From contig JAFDDA010000023.1 in NCBI GenBank assembly GCA_019311105.1, forward strand, positions 1 through 63,764: a DNA stretch of 63,764 nucleotides, written 5' to 3'. The translations under genes and the position numbers were made by a program. Source of the stretch: Deltaproteobacteria bacterium. Its GTDB lineage: Bacteria; Myxococcota_A; UBA9160; JAFDDA01. Below, one piece after another: positions 42,251 through 50,929 of the stretch; within the stretch, counting starts at the first letter, position 1, and each line of letters begins with the position of its first letter. Below the pieces are notes generated by a model that made no database searches, was not told the DNA's origin, and saw nothing but the letters and a program-made list of their open reading frames with translations.

Positions 42251-42371
42251 GGCGCTGGGGCGGGGGGAGGCTCCGGCGAAATAAAGCGCAGGGCGCACTC
42301 CGAGCCCCATTCGGGTGACGCGCCGGCATGCGCCCGAGCCATTCGCCGGAGCCTCCCCCCGCCCCAGCGCC
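42251..42371. repeat. Perfect 30-bp inverted repeat with 61-nt loop, ahead of AOR
   Basis: The left arm (42251-42280, beginning GGCGCTGGGGCGGGGGGAGG) is the exact reverse complement of the right arm (42342-42371). The loop has a nested 7-bp stem, GGGCGCA with TGCGCCC. There is no T-run after it, so it is not a classical terminator. It lies between the MoaD-like gene and the AOR start (42447). It may set mRNA stability, act as an attenuator, or be a small palindromic insertion. Confidence 0.85.
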
Positions 42372-42446
42372 CCCCACCGAAGCTTGTCGCCCCAAGTCTA
42401 CGTTCCTGGTATGGTTTTCCGCCTAGCCGAACCCGGGAGGACCACT

Positions 42447-44180
42447 TTGTTCGACGACCGCTTGATCCGTGTGGACATGACGAACCTGACCGCGACCGCC
42501 GAGCCGTACCCGGAGGCGTGGAAGCTCCTGGGTGGCCGTGCGCTGTCCGCTCGCATCCTGCTCGAAGAGTGTGACCCGCAGTGCGATCCTCTCGGGCCCG
42601 ACAACATTCTCGTCATGGCGCCTGGCGTGATGTCGGGCACGGCGGCGCCGACGTCCGGGCGCATCTCGATCGGTGGCAAGAGCCCGCTGACGGGCGGCAT
42701 CAAGGAGGCCAACGCGGGTGGCAACCCGGGGCAGGATCTCATGAAGCTCGGCTACCGCGCCGTCGTCGTGAAGGGCCAGCCTGCCGACGCGAACAAGCGC
42801 TACGCCCTCGAGGTCCGCAAGGATTCCCTCGAGGTCGTGGAAGCCGACGACACCAAGGGCATGTGGAACTACGCCCTGATCGAACACCTGGCCACGAAGT
42901 ACGCCGAGACGGCGTCGTTCATCTCCATCGGCCCCGCCGGCGAGATGAAGCTCTCGGGCGCCTCGGTGGCCTGCACCGACGCCGACCAGGCCCGCCGCCC
43001 CGCGCGCCACGCCGCCCGCGGTGGCCTCGGCGCGGTGATGGGGAGCAAGGGCCTGAAGTTCGTCATGATCGACCCGGAGAAGACGCCGGTGCGGCGCCCG
43101 GACGACGCCAAGCCCTTCTTCGCCCACACCAAGGCGTACACCAAGGGCTTCCAGGACAGCCCGAAGGCCAACATGTTCAAGTTCGGCACCAGCTCGATCG
43201 TGCCGGTCGCAAACATGCTCAACACCTTCCCCTACAAGAACCGCACCGAAGGCCAGTCGCCCGACGTGGCCACCCTCGAGGGCGCCCGCATCGTCGAATC
43301 GTTCGAGACCCGGGGCGGCGGCATGCACAATTGCATGACCGGCTGCGTCGTTCAGTGTTCGAACATCGTCCACGACGCCGACGGCAACTACAAGACCTCG
43401 GCCCTCGAGTTCGAGACCCTCACCCTGCTCGGCGCCAACTGCGGCATCGCGAGCTGGGAGGACGTGGCCGACCTCGATCGCCTGTGCGACGAAATCGGGC
43501 TCGACACGATCGAGACGGGCGCAGCCATCGCGATCTTCATGGACTCCGGCGAGATGGAGTTCGGCGACGCGGAGGGCGCCAAGCGCATCCTCCACGAAAT
43601 CGCCGAAGGCACCGAGCTCGGGAAGGCCATCGGCAACGGCGCCGTCTCGATCGGCAAGCGCCAGAAGCACGCGCGCGTGCCCGTGGCCAAGGGCCAGGCG
43701 CTCCCGGCCTGGGACCCGCGGCCGCTCAAGGCCACCGGCGTCACGTACTGCTCGAGCCCCATGGGCGGGGACCACACCGCCGGCCTGATCGTGAACCCGG
43801 GCATGCCGCCCGAGCAGTTCGCCCAGGCGTCCCAGGAGTCGCAGCTCATCAACGCCGCGTGCGACTCGTCGGGCTTCTGTCAGTTCCTGCAGCCGACCAT
43901 GCCGGAGATCGCCGAGTTCTACTCGGTCCTCTACGGCGAGGCGGTGACCCGCGAACAGGTCGCCGACATCGGCTGGCAGTGCCTGCTCGACGAGTGGAAG
44001 TTCAACGAAGGGGCCGGCTTCACCGCCGCCGACGACGTGCTGCCCGCCTGCATCACGGACGAGGGCATCGGGCCGGACCACTCTCTGAAGTTCGACGTGG
44101 CCGCGGACATTGTGGCCCAGGCGAAGGCAGAGCGATTCCCCGAGCGGGAAGAACTCTGGACGACCAAGGCCACGGGCTAG
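42447..44180 (+). CDS. Aldehyde:ferredoxin oxidoreductase-family tungsten enzyme
   Basis: A 577-residue AOR. The N-terminal domain carries the pterin-binding region (GRALSARILLEE, GPDNILVMAPGVMSGTAAPTSGR). The [4Fe-4S] cysteines are in HNCMTGCVVQCSN plus a later Cys (SSGFCQFL). The C-terminal helical domain follows (LLGANCGIASWEDVADLDRLCDEIGLDTIETGAAIAIFMD). Family enzymes oxidise aldehydes to acids, or run in reverse, with a bis-pterin tungsten cofactor and ferredoxin. TTG at 42447 is preferred, as GGGAGGACCA precedes it; an in-frame ATG at 42411 has no ribosome site. MoaD-like and MoeA genes flank it. Confidence 0.9.
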   Translation: MFDDRLIRVDMTNLTATAEPYPEAWKLLGGRALSARILLEECDPQCDPLGPDNILVMAPGVMSGTAAPTSGRISIGGKSPLTGGIKEANAGGNPGQDLMKLGYRAVVVKGQPADANKRYALEVRKDSLEVVEADDTKGMWNYALIEHLATKYAETASFISIGPAGEMKLSGASVACTDADQARRPARHAARGGLGAVMGSKGLKFVMIDPEKTPVRRPDDAKPFFAHTKAYTKGFQDSPKANMFKFGTSSIVPVANMLNTFPYKNRTEGQSPDVATLEGARIVESFETRGGGMHNCMTGCVVQCSNIVHDADGNYKTSALEFETLTLLGANCGIASWEDVADLDRLCDEIGLDTIETGAAIAIFMDSGEMEFGDAEGAKRILHEIAEGTELGKAIGNGAVSIGKRQKHARVPVAKGQALPAWDPRPLKATGVTYCSSPMGGDHTAGLIVNPGMPPEQFAQASQESQLINAACDSSGFCQFLQPTMPEIAEFYSVLYGEAVTREQVADIGWQCLLDEWKFNEGAGFTAADDVLPACITDEGIGPDHSLKFDVAADIVAQAKAERFPEREELWTTKATG

Positions 44181-44198
44181 CCCGAGCGGCCTCGACTC

Positions 44199-44258
44199 GA
44201 GGTGCCCATGTGTGACGTCCGGACGTCAGAGGTGCCCCATGCGTGATGTCCGGATGCG
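44199..44258 (+). repeat. Tandem duplication of a translation-start region, 2 x about 30 bp
   Basis: GAGGTGCCCATGTGTGACGT (copy 1 start) and GAGGTGCCCCATGCGTGATG (copy 2 start) are adjacent near-copies, each with its own AGGTG ribosome-like site and ATG. Copy 2 holds the MoeA start (44239). Copy 1 starts a short overlapping frame. It looks like a local duplication of the start region. Confidence 0.75.
44208..44246 (+). promoter_or_regulatory. 12-codon overlapping leader frame before MoeA
   Basis: The first duplicated ATG opens a frame MCDVRTSEVPHA that stops at TGA (44244-44246), just past the MoeA ATG at 44239 in a different frame. Ribosomes ending here could re-initiate at MoeA or compete with it. 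This is inference; no expression evidence. Confidence 0.4.
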
Positions 44259-45564
44259 AGGCTTCGCCGAACGCGCAGACGTCGAAGACGTCGAGCGCTT
44301 CCTTGCGGAGCACTCGCCCCCGCTCGGCTCGGAACAGGTCGCCTCGTCGGCTTGCGCCGGGCGGATCCTCGCCGCCGCCGTCGACTCGCCGGGCAACGTC
44401 CCCGCCTTCGATCGCTCGGCCATGGACGGCTACGCCGTGCGCGGCGCCGACACCTTCGGCGCCTCGCCGTATGACCCGATTCGGCTCACCCTCGTGGGCG
44501 AGGCGTTGCCGGGCAAGGCCAGCGACGCGCCCGTCGGCGCGGGCGAGGCCGTGCGCATCATGACGGGTGCGCCCCTGCCGGCGGGAGCCGACGCGGTCGT
44601 GATGGCCGAGGTCTGCGAAGAAGAAGGTGGCAAGGTCGAGGTGCGCGAAGCCGTCGCGCCCCAGAAGAACGTCGGTGCGATCGGCGAAGACATCCGCACG
44701 GGCGACGCGCTCCTCGCACCCGGGCGCCACCTGCGGCCGCAGGATGCGGCTCTGCTCGTCTCGGTCGGGATCGGCGCGGTGCCTTGTGTGCGCACACCGC
44801 TGGTGCGGCTCGTGGTGACCGGCAACGAGCTCCTGCCGGCGGGCAGTGAACCCGAAGGCGTGAAGATCGTCGACAGCAACTCCGTGATGCTCGCCGGCCT
44901 CATCGAGCGCGACGGCGGTATCACCTTGCCCTTCGAGATCCTGCCCGACGACCCCGACGCGATCCGCGCGGCTCTGGCGGCGGACGACGCCGATGTCGTC
45001 CTCGTCTCGGGCGGCAGCTCGGTCGGCAAGGAAGACTACGCGCCGCAGCTCGTGGCCGAACTCGGACGCCTCGACTTCCACGGCATCTCCATGCGGCCTT
45101 CGAGCCCGACGGGCGTCGGCCGCCTCGGTGCGGGCATCGACGGCTCGGGGCACGACCGCTTCGCCTTCCTCCTGCCCGGCAACCCGGTCTCGTGCCTTTG
45201 CGCCTACGAGTTCTTTGCCGGGCCGACGATCCGCGCCCTCGGCGGGCGGAAACGAGACTGGCCGCACCCTCGGGTCGACCTCCCCCTGGCGCGCAAGATC
45301 AGCTCCGAGCTCGGCCGCACCGACTACGTGCGCGTGGCCATCGAGGACGGTCAGGTCGTGCCGCTCGCCACCTCCGGCGCCTCGATCCTCTCTTCGACGG
45401 TGCGTGCGGCGGGTGTCGTCGTCGTGCCGCGCGACGCCGAGGGCTACCCGGAGTGGGCCGAAGTCGAGGTGCGGCTCTACGACGACACCACCGAAACCTA
45501 CGAACGCCCCGCCCAGGGCCGCCCCAGCCCAGCAAGCAGTGGCCCCGTCGGCGGCATCCAGTGA
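44239..45564 (+). CDS. moeA: Molybdopterin molybdotransferase
   Basis: A 441-residue MoeA. Visible features are the N-terminal PAFDRSAMDGYAVRGADTF, the GAGEAVRIMTGAPLPAGADAVVMAE cradle, domain III (MoaB/Mog fold) with VVTGNELLPAG, VLVSGGSSVGKEDY and LPGNPVSCLCAYEFF, and the C-terminal beta domain. It inserts molybdate (or tungstate) into adenylated pterin. Two MoeA-type genes in series after an AOR suggest one may be specialised for tungsten, as seen in organisms with both metals. The start region is duplicated. Confidence 0.92.
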   Translation: MRDVRMRGFAERADVEDVERFLAEHSPPLGSEQVASSACAGRILAAAVDSPGNVPAFDRSAMDGYAVRGADTFGASPYDPIRLTLVGEALPGKASDAPVGAGEAVRIMTGAPLPAGADAVVMAEVCEEEGGKVEVREAVAPQKNVGAIGEDIRTGDALLAPGRHLRPQDAALLVSVGIGAVPCVRTPLVRLVVTGNELLPAGSEPEGVKIVDSNSVMLAGLIERDGGITLPFEILPDDPDAIRAALAADDADVVLVSGGSSVGKEDYAPQLVAELGRLDFHGISMRPSSPTGVGRLGAGIDGSGHDRFAFLLPGNPVSCLCAYEFFAGPTIRALGGRKRDWPHPRVDLPLARKISSELGRTDYVRVAIEDGQVVPLATSGASILSSTVRAAGVVVVPRDAEGYPEWAEVEVRLYDDTTETYERPAQGRPSPASSGPVGGIQ

Positions 45565-45580
45565 ACGCCCGGGGCACCCG

Positions 45581-47512
45581 GTGAAGCAGGCCCAGTTCCT
45601 CACCACGCTCGACCGCGACGAAGCCGAGCGGATCTGGCGCGCCTCGATCGCGACCGCGCCCGTCGGCAGCGAGACCGTGGAACTCGCCGAAGCGCTCGGT
45701 CGCGTGCTGGCCGAGGACGTCCGAGCCGTTCCCGACGTGCCGGGCTTCGATCGCTCCAACATGGATGGCTTTGCGGTGCGAGCCGAGGACACCTTCGGAG
45801 CAACCGAAGCGACCCCGGCCCGGCTCTCACTAAACTCGGAGACGATCCCGACGGGGATCGAGCCCCAGCAGGAGGTGAAGCCCGGCACCGCGACGACGAT
45901 CGCCACGGGCGGCATGTTGCCGCGCGGGGCGGATGCCGTGGTGCCCGTGGAACACACGGACCTCGAGGACGACGGGCGCACCGTGGTCGTGCGGAACGCG
46001 CGCGTTCCAGGCCAGGCGCTTTCGTTCGCCGGCACCGACGTCGGCAGCGGCGAGACGGTGCTCTTTGCCGGCACACCGCTCACGTCGCGCGAAACGGGCG
46101 TGCTCGCAGCCATCGGATGCGAGCGTGTCACCGTCCACAAGCGCCCTGTCGTCGCCATCCTTTCAACGGGCGACGAGATCGTCCAGCCCGGTGAAGCCAT
46201 GCGCCCCGGGCTGGTCTTCGATTCCAACGGCCGGATCCTGGCGGATGCCGTGCGCGAGCTCGGCGGCACGCCCTGGTTCCTGGGCGCATTCCGCGACGAC
46301 GAAGACACGCTGCGCCAGGCTGTCCACGAAGCGATCGCGAAAGCCGACCTCGTGCTGCTCTCGGGCGGCACGTCGAAGGGCGAGGGCGATCTGTGCGCCC
46401 GCGTCGTGGAAGGACTCGACCCCGGCATCCAGGTTCACGGCGTGGCGTTGAAGCCCGGCAAGCCGATCTGCCTCGCCGCCCACGGCTCGAAGCCCGTCGT
46501 GATCCTCCCCGGCTTCCCGACCTCGGCGGTCTTCACCTTCCACGAGTTCGTGGCTCCGGTCGTGCGCGAACTCGCCGGCTTCCCGCCCGAAAGACGCGAG
46601 AGCGTCGCCGCGCATCTGGCCCTGCCCGTGCAGTCGGACCGCGGACGGCTCGAGTATCTGCTGGTCGGGCTCGTGCGCCGACCCGACGGCCAACTCGCCG
46701 CCTGGCCCATGGGCAAGGGCAGCGGCAGCGTGACTTCGTTCAGCCGCGCCGACGGCTTCGTCCGGATCCCGCGCAACGTCGAACAGGTCGAAGCGGACGC
46801 ACCCGTCGAGGTGACCCTCGTCGGCCACGAGCTGGCCGTCGCCGACCTCGTCGTGATCGGGAGCCACTGTGCCGGCCTCGACCGCATCGCCAGCGCGTTG
46901 GCCCGCGAAGGCCTGCGCGTGAAACTCCTGGCCGTTGGAAGCCAGGGCGGGCTCGCCGCCGCCGAACGGGGCGAGTGCGACGTGGCGCCCATGCATCTGC
47001 TCGACCCGGAGACCGGCCGCTACAACGAGCCCTTCCTGGGCGTCGGGCTGCGTCTGCTCCGCGGCTATCGCCGCATGCAGGGCATCGTGACCCGGCCGGG
47101 CGAAGAGGACGACCCCGACACCCTGGTCGCCGACCCGAACCGCCGCATGGTGAACCGCAATCGCGGGAGCGGCACACGCGTGCTGATCGACCAGATCCTC
47201 GGTGAGCGACGCCCGCCGGGCTTCGCCTTCGAACCGCGCTCGCACTATGCCGTCGCCGCTGCGGTCGCCCAGGGTCGGGCGGACTGGGGCGTCACGATCG
47301 AGACCGTAGCCAAGCAGTCGGGGCTCGGGTTCCGGCCGCTCGCGGCCGAGCACTACGACTTCGTGATCCCAGCCGACCGTTGGGACCGGCCGGCCGTGGC
47401 GGCGCTGCGGCGCCTGCTCGAAGCGGGCACGCCCTTGCGCCGCGAACTCGCAGCCCTGGGCTTCAGCCCACCCGGCCCCGCCGAACCGGAGGAGCCGTGC
47501 GTCGATTCCTGA
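45581..47512 (+). CDS. MoeA fused to a periplasmic-binding-like substrate domain (MoeA-PBP)
   Basis: A 643-residue fusion. Residues 1 to about 405 repeat the MoeA fold (VPGFDRSNMDGFAVRAEDTF, TGGMLPRGADAVVPVEH, LSTGDEIVQPGEAMRPG, LLSGGTSKGEGDL, LPGFPTSAVFTFHEF). Residues about 415-630 are a PBP_like domain (LVVIGSHCAGLDRIASALAREG, GSQGGLAAAERGECDVAPMHLLD, NRNRGSGTRVLIDQIL, RSHYAVAAAVAQGRADWGV). This architecture is found beside tungsten and molybdenum enzymes and probably senses or delivers the metal oxyanion. GTG at 45581 begins 17 bp after the first MoeA. Confidence 0.9.
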   Translation: MKQAQFLTTLDRDEAERIWRASIATAPVGSETVELAEALGRVLAEDVRAVPDVPGFDRSNMDGFAVRAEDTFGATEATPARLSLNSETIPTGIEPQQEVKPGTATTIATGGMLPRGADAVVPVEHTDLEDDGRTVVVRNARVPGQALSFAGTDVGSGETVLFAGTPLTSRETGVLAAIGCERVTVHKRPVVAILSTGDEIVQPGEAMRPGLVFDSNGRILADAVRELGGTPWFLGAFRDDEDTLRQAVHEAIAKADLVLLSGGTSKGEGDLCARVVEGLDPGIQVHGVALKPGKPICLAAHGSKPVVILPGFPTSAVFTFHEFVAPVVRELAGFPPERRESVAAHLALPVQSDRGRLEYLLVGLVRRPDGQLAAWPMGKGSGSVTSFSRADGFVRIPRNVEQVEADAPVEVTLVGHELAVADLVVIGSHCAGLDRIASALAREGLRVKLLAVGSQGGLAAAERGECDVAPMHLLDPETGRYNEPFLGVGLRLLRGYRRMQGIVTRPGEEDDPDTLVADPNRRMVNRNRGSGTRVLIDQILGERRPPGFAFEPRSHYAVAAAVAQGRADWGVTIETVAKQSGLGFRPLAAEHYDFVIPADRWDRPAVAALRRLLEAGTPLRRELAALGFSPPGPAEPEEPCVDS

Positions 47513-47919
47513 TCTGGTTCCCCGCGACTGTCGCCGCACTGCTGCTGCTGGCATTGGCCCTTCCGTTGGGTGAAGTCGTGACGCTCTACACCGTCGACTC
47601 GGACGGGCGCGAACATGCAAGCGCGCTTTGGGTCGCCGAGGTCGAAGGCGTCCTTCATCTGCGCGCGGACGACCCCAAGTCGAGCTGGTTCGTGCGATTG
47701 GGCACTCACCCGCTGGTCGAGCTCGAGCGCGACGACCCGCGCCGCCACTATCGTGCGACCGTCGCAACCGACCCCGCGGTCCTGGACGCAGTCAACGACG
47801 CAATGACCACGAAATATGGAGTGACCGACCGGCTGTTTCGCCGCGTCGTGGACGTGAACCGATCGGTGCCGGTGCGGCTCGATCCGATCGAGGGGCTCGA
47901 TGACTCCCCTGGGCACTGA
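47497..47919 (+). CDS. Small protein with N-terminal TM and split-barrel-like domain
   Basis: A 140-residue protein. A hydrophobic segment (about 8-26) is followed by a domain (LYTVDSDGREHASALWVAEVEGVLHLRADDPKSSWFVRLGTHPLVELERDDPRRHYRATV) similar to the F420/FMN split beta-barrel proteins. No catalytic residues can be assigned. GTG at 47497 follows GGAGG and overlaps the previous gene by 16 bp. It probably belongs to the cofactor operon. Confidence 0.6.
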   Translation: MRRFLIWFPATVAALLLLALALPLGEVVTLYTVDSDGREHASALWVAEVEGVLHLRADDPKSSWFVRLGTHPLVELERDDPRRHYRATVATDPAVLDAVNDAMTTKYGVTDRLFRRVVDVNRSVPVRLDPIEGLDDSPGH

Positions 47920-49138
47920 AGACGACGCCCACGGGCCGGCCGGGCCGAGCGACTCCGGCGAGTCGTTGACTCTCGAGATCGAACGCCTTGCGCCGACGGG
48001 CGAAGGCGTCGCGCGCGAGCCGTCGGGCCGGGTCGTCTTCGTGCCGTTCACCGCCCCGGGTGATCGCGTGCGCGTGCGAATCAGCGAGGCTCGAGCCCGC
48101 TTCGCGCGGGCCGAGATCGAGACGATCGAGAAGCCGAGCCCCGACCGCACCGACCCGGCGTGCGAAGCCTTCGGCGCGTGCGGTGGCTGCACCTGGCAGC
48201 ACGTTCGCTACGAGGCCCAGGTCAAGGCGAAGGCCGCGATTCTGGAAGACGCCTTGCGGCGGATCGGCCACCTCGAACTCCCCGGGCCCATCGAAGTCGT
48301 CCCCTGCCCCGTCGAATACGGCTATCGGATCCGCACGCGCGTGCGCGTCGAGCGGGGCCGCGTGGGCTATCGCCGGCGGCGCTCCCACGACATCGTCCCC
48401 ACCAAGCAATGCCCAATCCTCGCGCCGCCCCTCGAGCGCGCGCTCGCCGAGCTCCCGGCGCGATCTCGGGGCCGATCGGGAGACTGGTGGTTGGCGCTGT
48501 CGGGAGACGGGTGTGCCCACGCGGCACCCATGGGCCGCCCGCCCGCGGGTGAACGCAATCGCCCGGCGCCGCGGATCCAACTCTCGGTCGGTGGTTCGAC
48601 CCTCGAGTGTGGCGTTGGGAGCTTCCACCAGGGCAACGCGCCGCTGTTCGAGACCGTCGCGGCGGCCGTCGTGGCGGCGGCGGGCCAGGGCGACGCCGCC
48701 ATCGAGTTGTTCGCCGGTGCGGGCTACTTGACCCTCGGCCTCGCCAAGAACTTCGGCCGCGTCTGGGCCGTCGAGGGCAGCCCGAAAGCCGCGCGTGACC
48801 TCGAGCTCAACGTCGAGCGGGCGGGCGCCCGTTCGGTGGAGGTGCTCACCGGCTCGGTCGAACGCATGTTGGGCAACCCGCCCCTGCTCGGCGCCGGCGC
48901 CCATGCGGATGTGGTCGTGATCGACCCGCCGCGCGAAGGCCTGACATCGGCCACGATCGATTCGCTGCTCTCCCTCGCGGCACCACGGGTGGTCTATCTC
49001 TCCTGCGACCCGGCCACCCTGGCGCGTGACGCGGCCAAACTCGATGCGGGCTATTCGCTCGAGAGCGTGCGCGGCTTCGACCTCTTCCCGCAGACGCCCC
49101 ACGTCGAAGCCCTCGCGTGCTTCGCCCGCAAAGCCTGA
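47900..49138 (+). CDS. Class I SAM-dependent RNA (uracil-C5) methyltransferase, RumA/TrmA type
   Basis: A 412-residue enzyme. A TRAM-like N-terminal domain (LTLEIERLAPTGEGVAREPSGRVVFVPFTAPGDRVRV) and an Fe-S cysteine set (CEAFGACGGCTWQH, with CPIL further on) precede a Rossmann MTase domain (AAIELFAGAGYLTLGLAKNF) with VVIDPPREG and the catalytic Cys in YLSCDPATLARDAAKL. It methylates U in rRNA or tRNA; the exact position cannot be read. It overlaps the previous gene by 20 bp. Confidence 0.9.
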   Translation: MTPLGTEDDAHGPAGPSDSGESLTLEIERLAPTGEGVAREPSGRVVFVPFTAPGDRVRVRISEARARFARAEIETIEKPSPDRTDPACEAFGACGGCTWQHVRYEAQVKAKAAILEDALRRIGHLELPGPIEVVPCPVEYGYRIRTRVRVERGRVGYRRRRSHDIVPTKQCPILAPPLERALAELPARSRGRSGDWWLALSGDGCAHAAPMGRPPAGERNRPAPRIQLSVGGSTLECGVGSFHQGNAPLFETVAAAVVAAAGQGDAAIELFAGAGYLTLGLAKNFGRVWAVEGSPKAARDLELNVERAGARSVEVLTGSVERMLGNPPLLGAGAHADVVVIDPPREGLTSATIDSLLSLAAPRVVYLSCDPATLARDAAKLDAGYSLESVRGFDLFPQTPHVEALACFARKA

Positions 49139-49140
49139 GA

Positions 49141-49202
49141 AGACACGAGGTGGGCAGCCCGATCTTCTCCGTGACAAGACGCGAGGCGGGCAGCTAGGAT
49201 CG
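49141..49202. repeat. Two copies of a ~25-bp direct repeat
   Basis: AAGACACGAGGTGGGCAGC and AAGACGCGAGGCGGGCAGC are 36 bp apart in the gap after the methyltransferase gene. This is probably a local duplication with no evident function. Confidence 0.6.
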
Positions 49203-49238
49203 CTGGGGTACGGGCTTGCGACGCACCTGGGGTTCTCC

Positions 49239-49853
49239 ATGCCGCCTCCGATCCGACCCGCCCGCGCCGAAGCCGGCGCCCTCCCCGGCGGCCAGGCTTC
49301 CCCGTTCGTTCTCTACGTCGAAGGCCCGCGCGACCGCGACTTGCTGCGCATCTGGTGCCAACGCCACCAGCCGGGGTCCGTGGAGTCGGTGCGCTCCGCC
49401 GTCATCCTGGGCGGGCGCCAGCCGCTACGGGCCCTCCAGCACTTCGAAGGCCTGCGTGCCACCGAGCCGGACGCACGCGGCTTGTGCGTTCTCGACCGGG
49501 ACCACGGCGGAGAACCCGCGCCCCCCCCGGCCGACCCGGCCCTCGAGTTCTTCACCTGGAGCCGCCGGCACATCGAGAGCTACCTGCTCGTGCCCCACGC
49601 GCTCCACCGCGTGGCGCGCGAAAAGAAGGAGCGCTTCCGGATCGATCGCTTCGTGCGCGAGTTCCTGCCGAAGCAATCCGATGAGGAGGCGTGGCGCCGG
49701 CTGGATGCGAAGCGGCTGATCGAGCGCGACGGGCCCCTCGCCCGGGAGGTCGGGCGCCCGCTTCCGGCCGCAGCGATCGCGCGGGCCTTGCGGGGCGACG
49801 AACTCCACGAGGACATCGCGGCCGTGCTCGGCCGCCTCCACCCGCCGGCGTGA
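49239..49853 (+). CDS. TOPRIM-like (OLD/DUF4435-type) hypothetical protein
   Basis: A 204-residue protein. FVLYVEGPRDRDLLRIWC, ARGLCVLDRDHGG and FFTWSRRHIESYLLVPHAL follow the TOPRIM pattern (VEGxxD, then LDRD, then a conserved helix) of OLD-family nucleases and DUF4435. No ATPase partner is nearby, so it is a stand-alone domain. The start ATG at 49239 follows a short repeat. The function is unknown; a nuclease-type metal site is plausible. Confidence 0.7.
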   Translation: MPPPIRPARAEAGALPGGQASPFVLYVEGPRDRDLLRIWCQRHQPGSVESVRSAVILGGRQPLRALQHFEGLRATEPDARGLCVLDRDHGGEPAPPPADPALEFFTWSRRHIESYLLVPHALHRVAREKKERFRIDRFVREFLPKQSDEEAWRRLDAKRLIERDGPLAREVGRPLPAAAIARALRGDELHEDIAAVLGRLHPPA

Positions 49854-49860
49854 GCCGGCC

Positions 49861-50838
49861 CTACTGGTCGACCGGGTCGTGGAGCAGGGGCTCCCGGACG
49901 GGCTCGCCCGCCTGCCGCTGACGGCGCAACTCGCGCACCAACGTCATGGCCTTCGGCAGGAAGACCACGCCCAGGATCAGATTCAACACGAGGAAGATCG
50001 CGTTCGTCGCGAAGGCGAATGCGATCAAGGCGTCGCGCTCTGCGGTGCCCTCGAAGAGCGCCGACCAGGCAAGCTCGCGGGTGCCGAAGTTGCCGAGCGA
50101 CGGCACCACCAGCGCCAGGTAGAGCAGTGGGATCCGCGCCATCAGGTCGAGCCAGCCGATCGGAGCCCCGAACGCTCGGGTCGCAAAGCCCTGGATCATG
50201 ACGTCGAAGGCCGTGACGCCGACGAACGCAACGACGAAAGGCGCGATGGTGCGCAACGGGAAGCGATCGAGGAAGTCGCGCACACGCTTCATCCCGCGGA
50301 TGTGTCCGCGACGCGAAAGCTGCACGGCCACGAAACCCGACACCATCAGGGCCCAGACGAACCCCGCGGTGGCAGCGACGTCACGGTTCGCGGACACCCC
50401 CCCTTCGAGCAGGAAGAGCGCCCCCGTGACCTGGATCAACATCACGAACATGTGACAGACGGCGGGCACCAGGGCGGCAGCGAGCACGACATCGAGCCGG
50501 CCCCCCGCCAGTTGGCCGAGGCCAACCAAGGTGAGGCCGTCGGCGAGGGGGTTGCTCACGGTGCGAAAGAGCTCGGCGCCACCGCGAATGGCGAAGACCG
50601 AGCCCACGGGCACCCGATCCACGAAGCGCCGCATGGCGGCCGCGGTGATGGCGGTCCAGACGATGAAGTAGGCGACGCGGTCAAGCGTGGTGAAGAAGAG
50701 GAAGGTGGGGACGTTGGCGCCGGCCATGGCATCCCGCAGAGAAGCCCAATCGGTCGCGAAGCCGAAGACGTAGACGAGCAGGGCCAGCGAGATGACCCAC
50801 GGGAGCACATGCTTCCAGAACTTCACGGGGTCGAGCAT
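49861..50838 (-). CDS. Second flippase-like protein (UPF0104 type)
   Basis: A 325-residue polytopic membrane protein. Eight or so hydrophobic segments are seen, including VVPSLGNFGTRELAWSALFEG near the C-terminus, the signature of the lysylphosphatidylglycerol synthase TM family. It lacks the long insert after TM1 that the paralogue at 9496 has. The ATG at 50838 is directly before MLDPVKFWKHVLPW. It is a probable lipid or glycolipid flippase-like protein and is divergent from a HAD phosphatase gene. Confidence 0.8.
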   Translation of the reverse strand: MLDPVKFWKHVLPWVISLALLVYVFGFATDWASLRDAMAGANVPTFLFFTTLDRVAYFIVWTAITAAAMRRFVDRVPVGSVFAIRGGAELFRTVSNPLADGLTLVGLGQLAGGRLDVVLAAALVPAVCHMFVMLIQVTGALFLLEGGVSANRDVAATAGFVWALMVSGFVAVQLSRRGHIRGMKRVRDFLDRFPLRTIAPFVVAFVGVTAFDVMIQGFATRAFGAPIGWLDLMARIPLLYLALVVPSLGNFGTRELAWSALFEGTAERDALIAFAFATNAIFLVLNLILGVVFLPKAMTLVRELRRQRQAGEPVREPLLHDPVDQ

Positions 50839-50929
50839 ACCCCGTCCACGGCCGCCGTCCGCGCCGCCGCGGGCCGTGCTATGGAAACCCGATGCTCGCT
50901 CCCATGCTCGACCGATCCTTCGCCGTCGG

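Noticed and set aside
42251-42371. Moco or Tuco riboswitch in the AOR leader
   Set aside because: The element is one long perfect stem with a simple loop and does not show the multi-stem arrangement of the Moco RNA motif.
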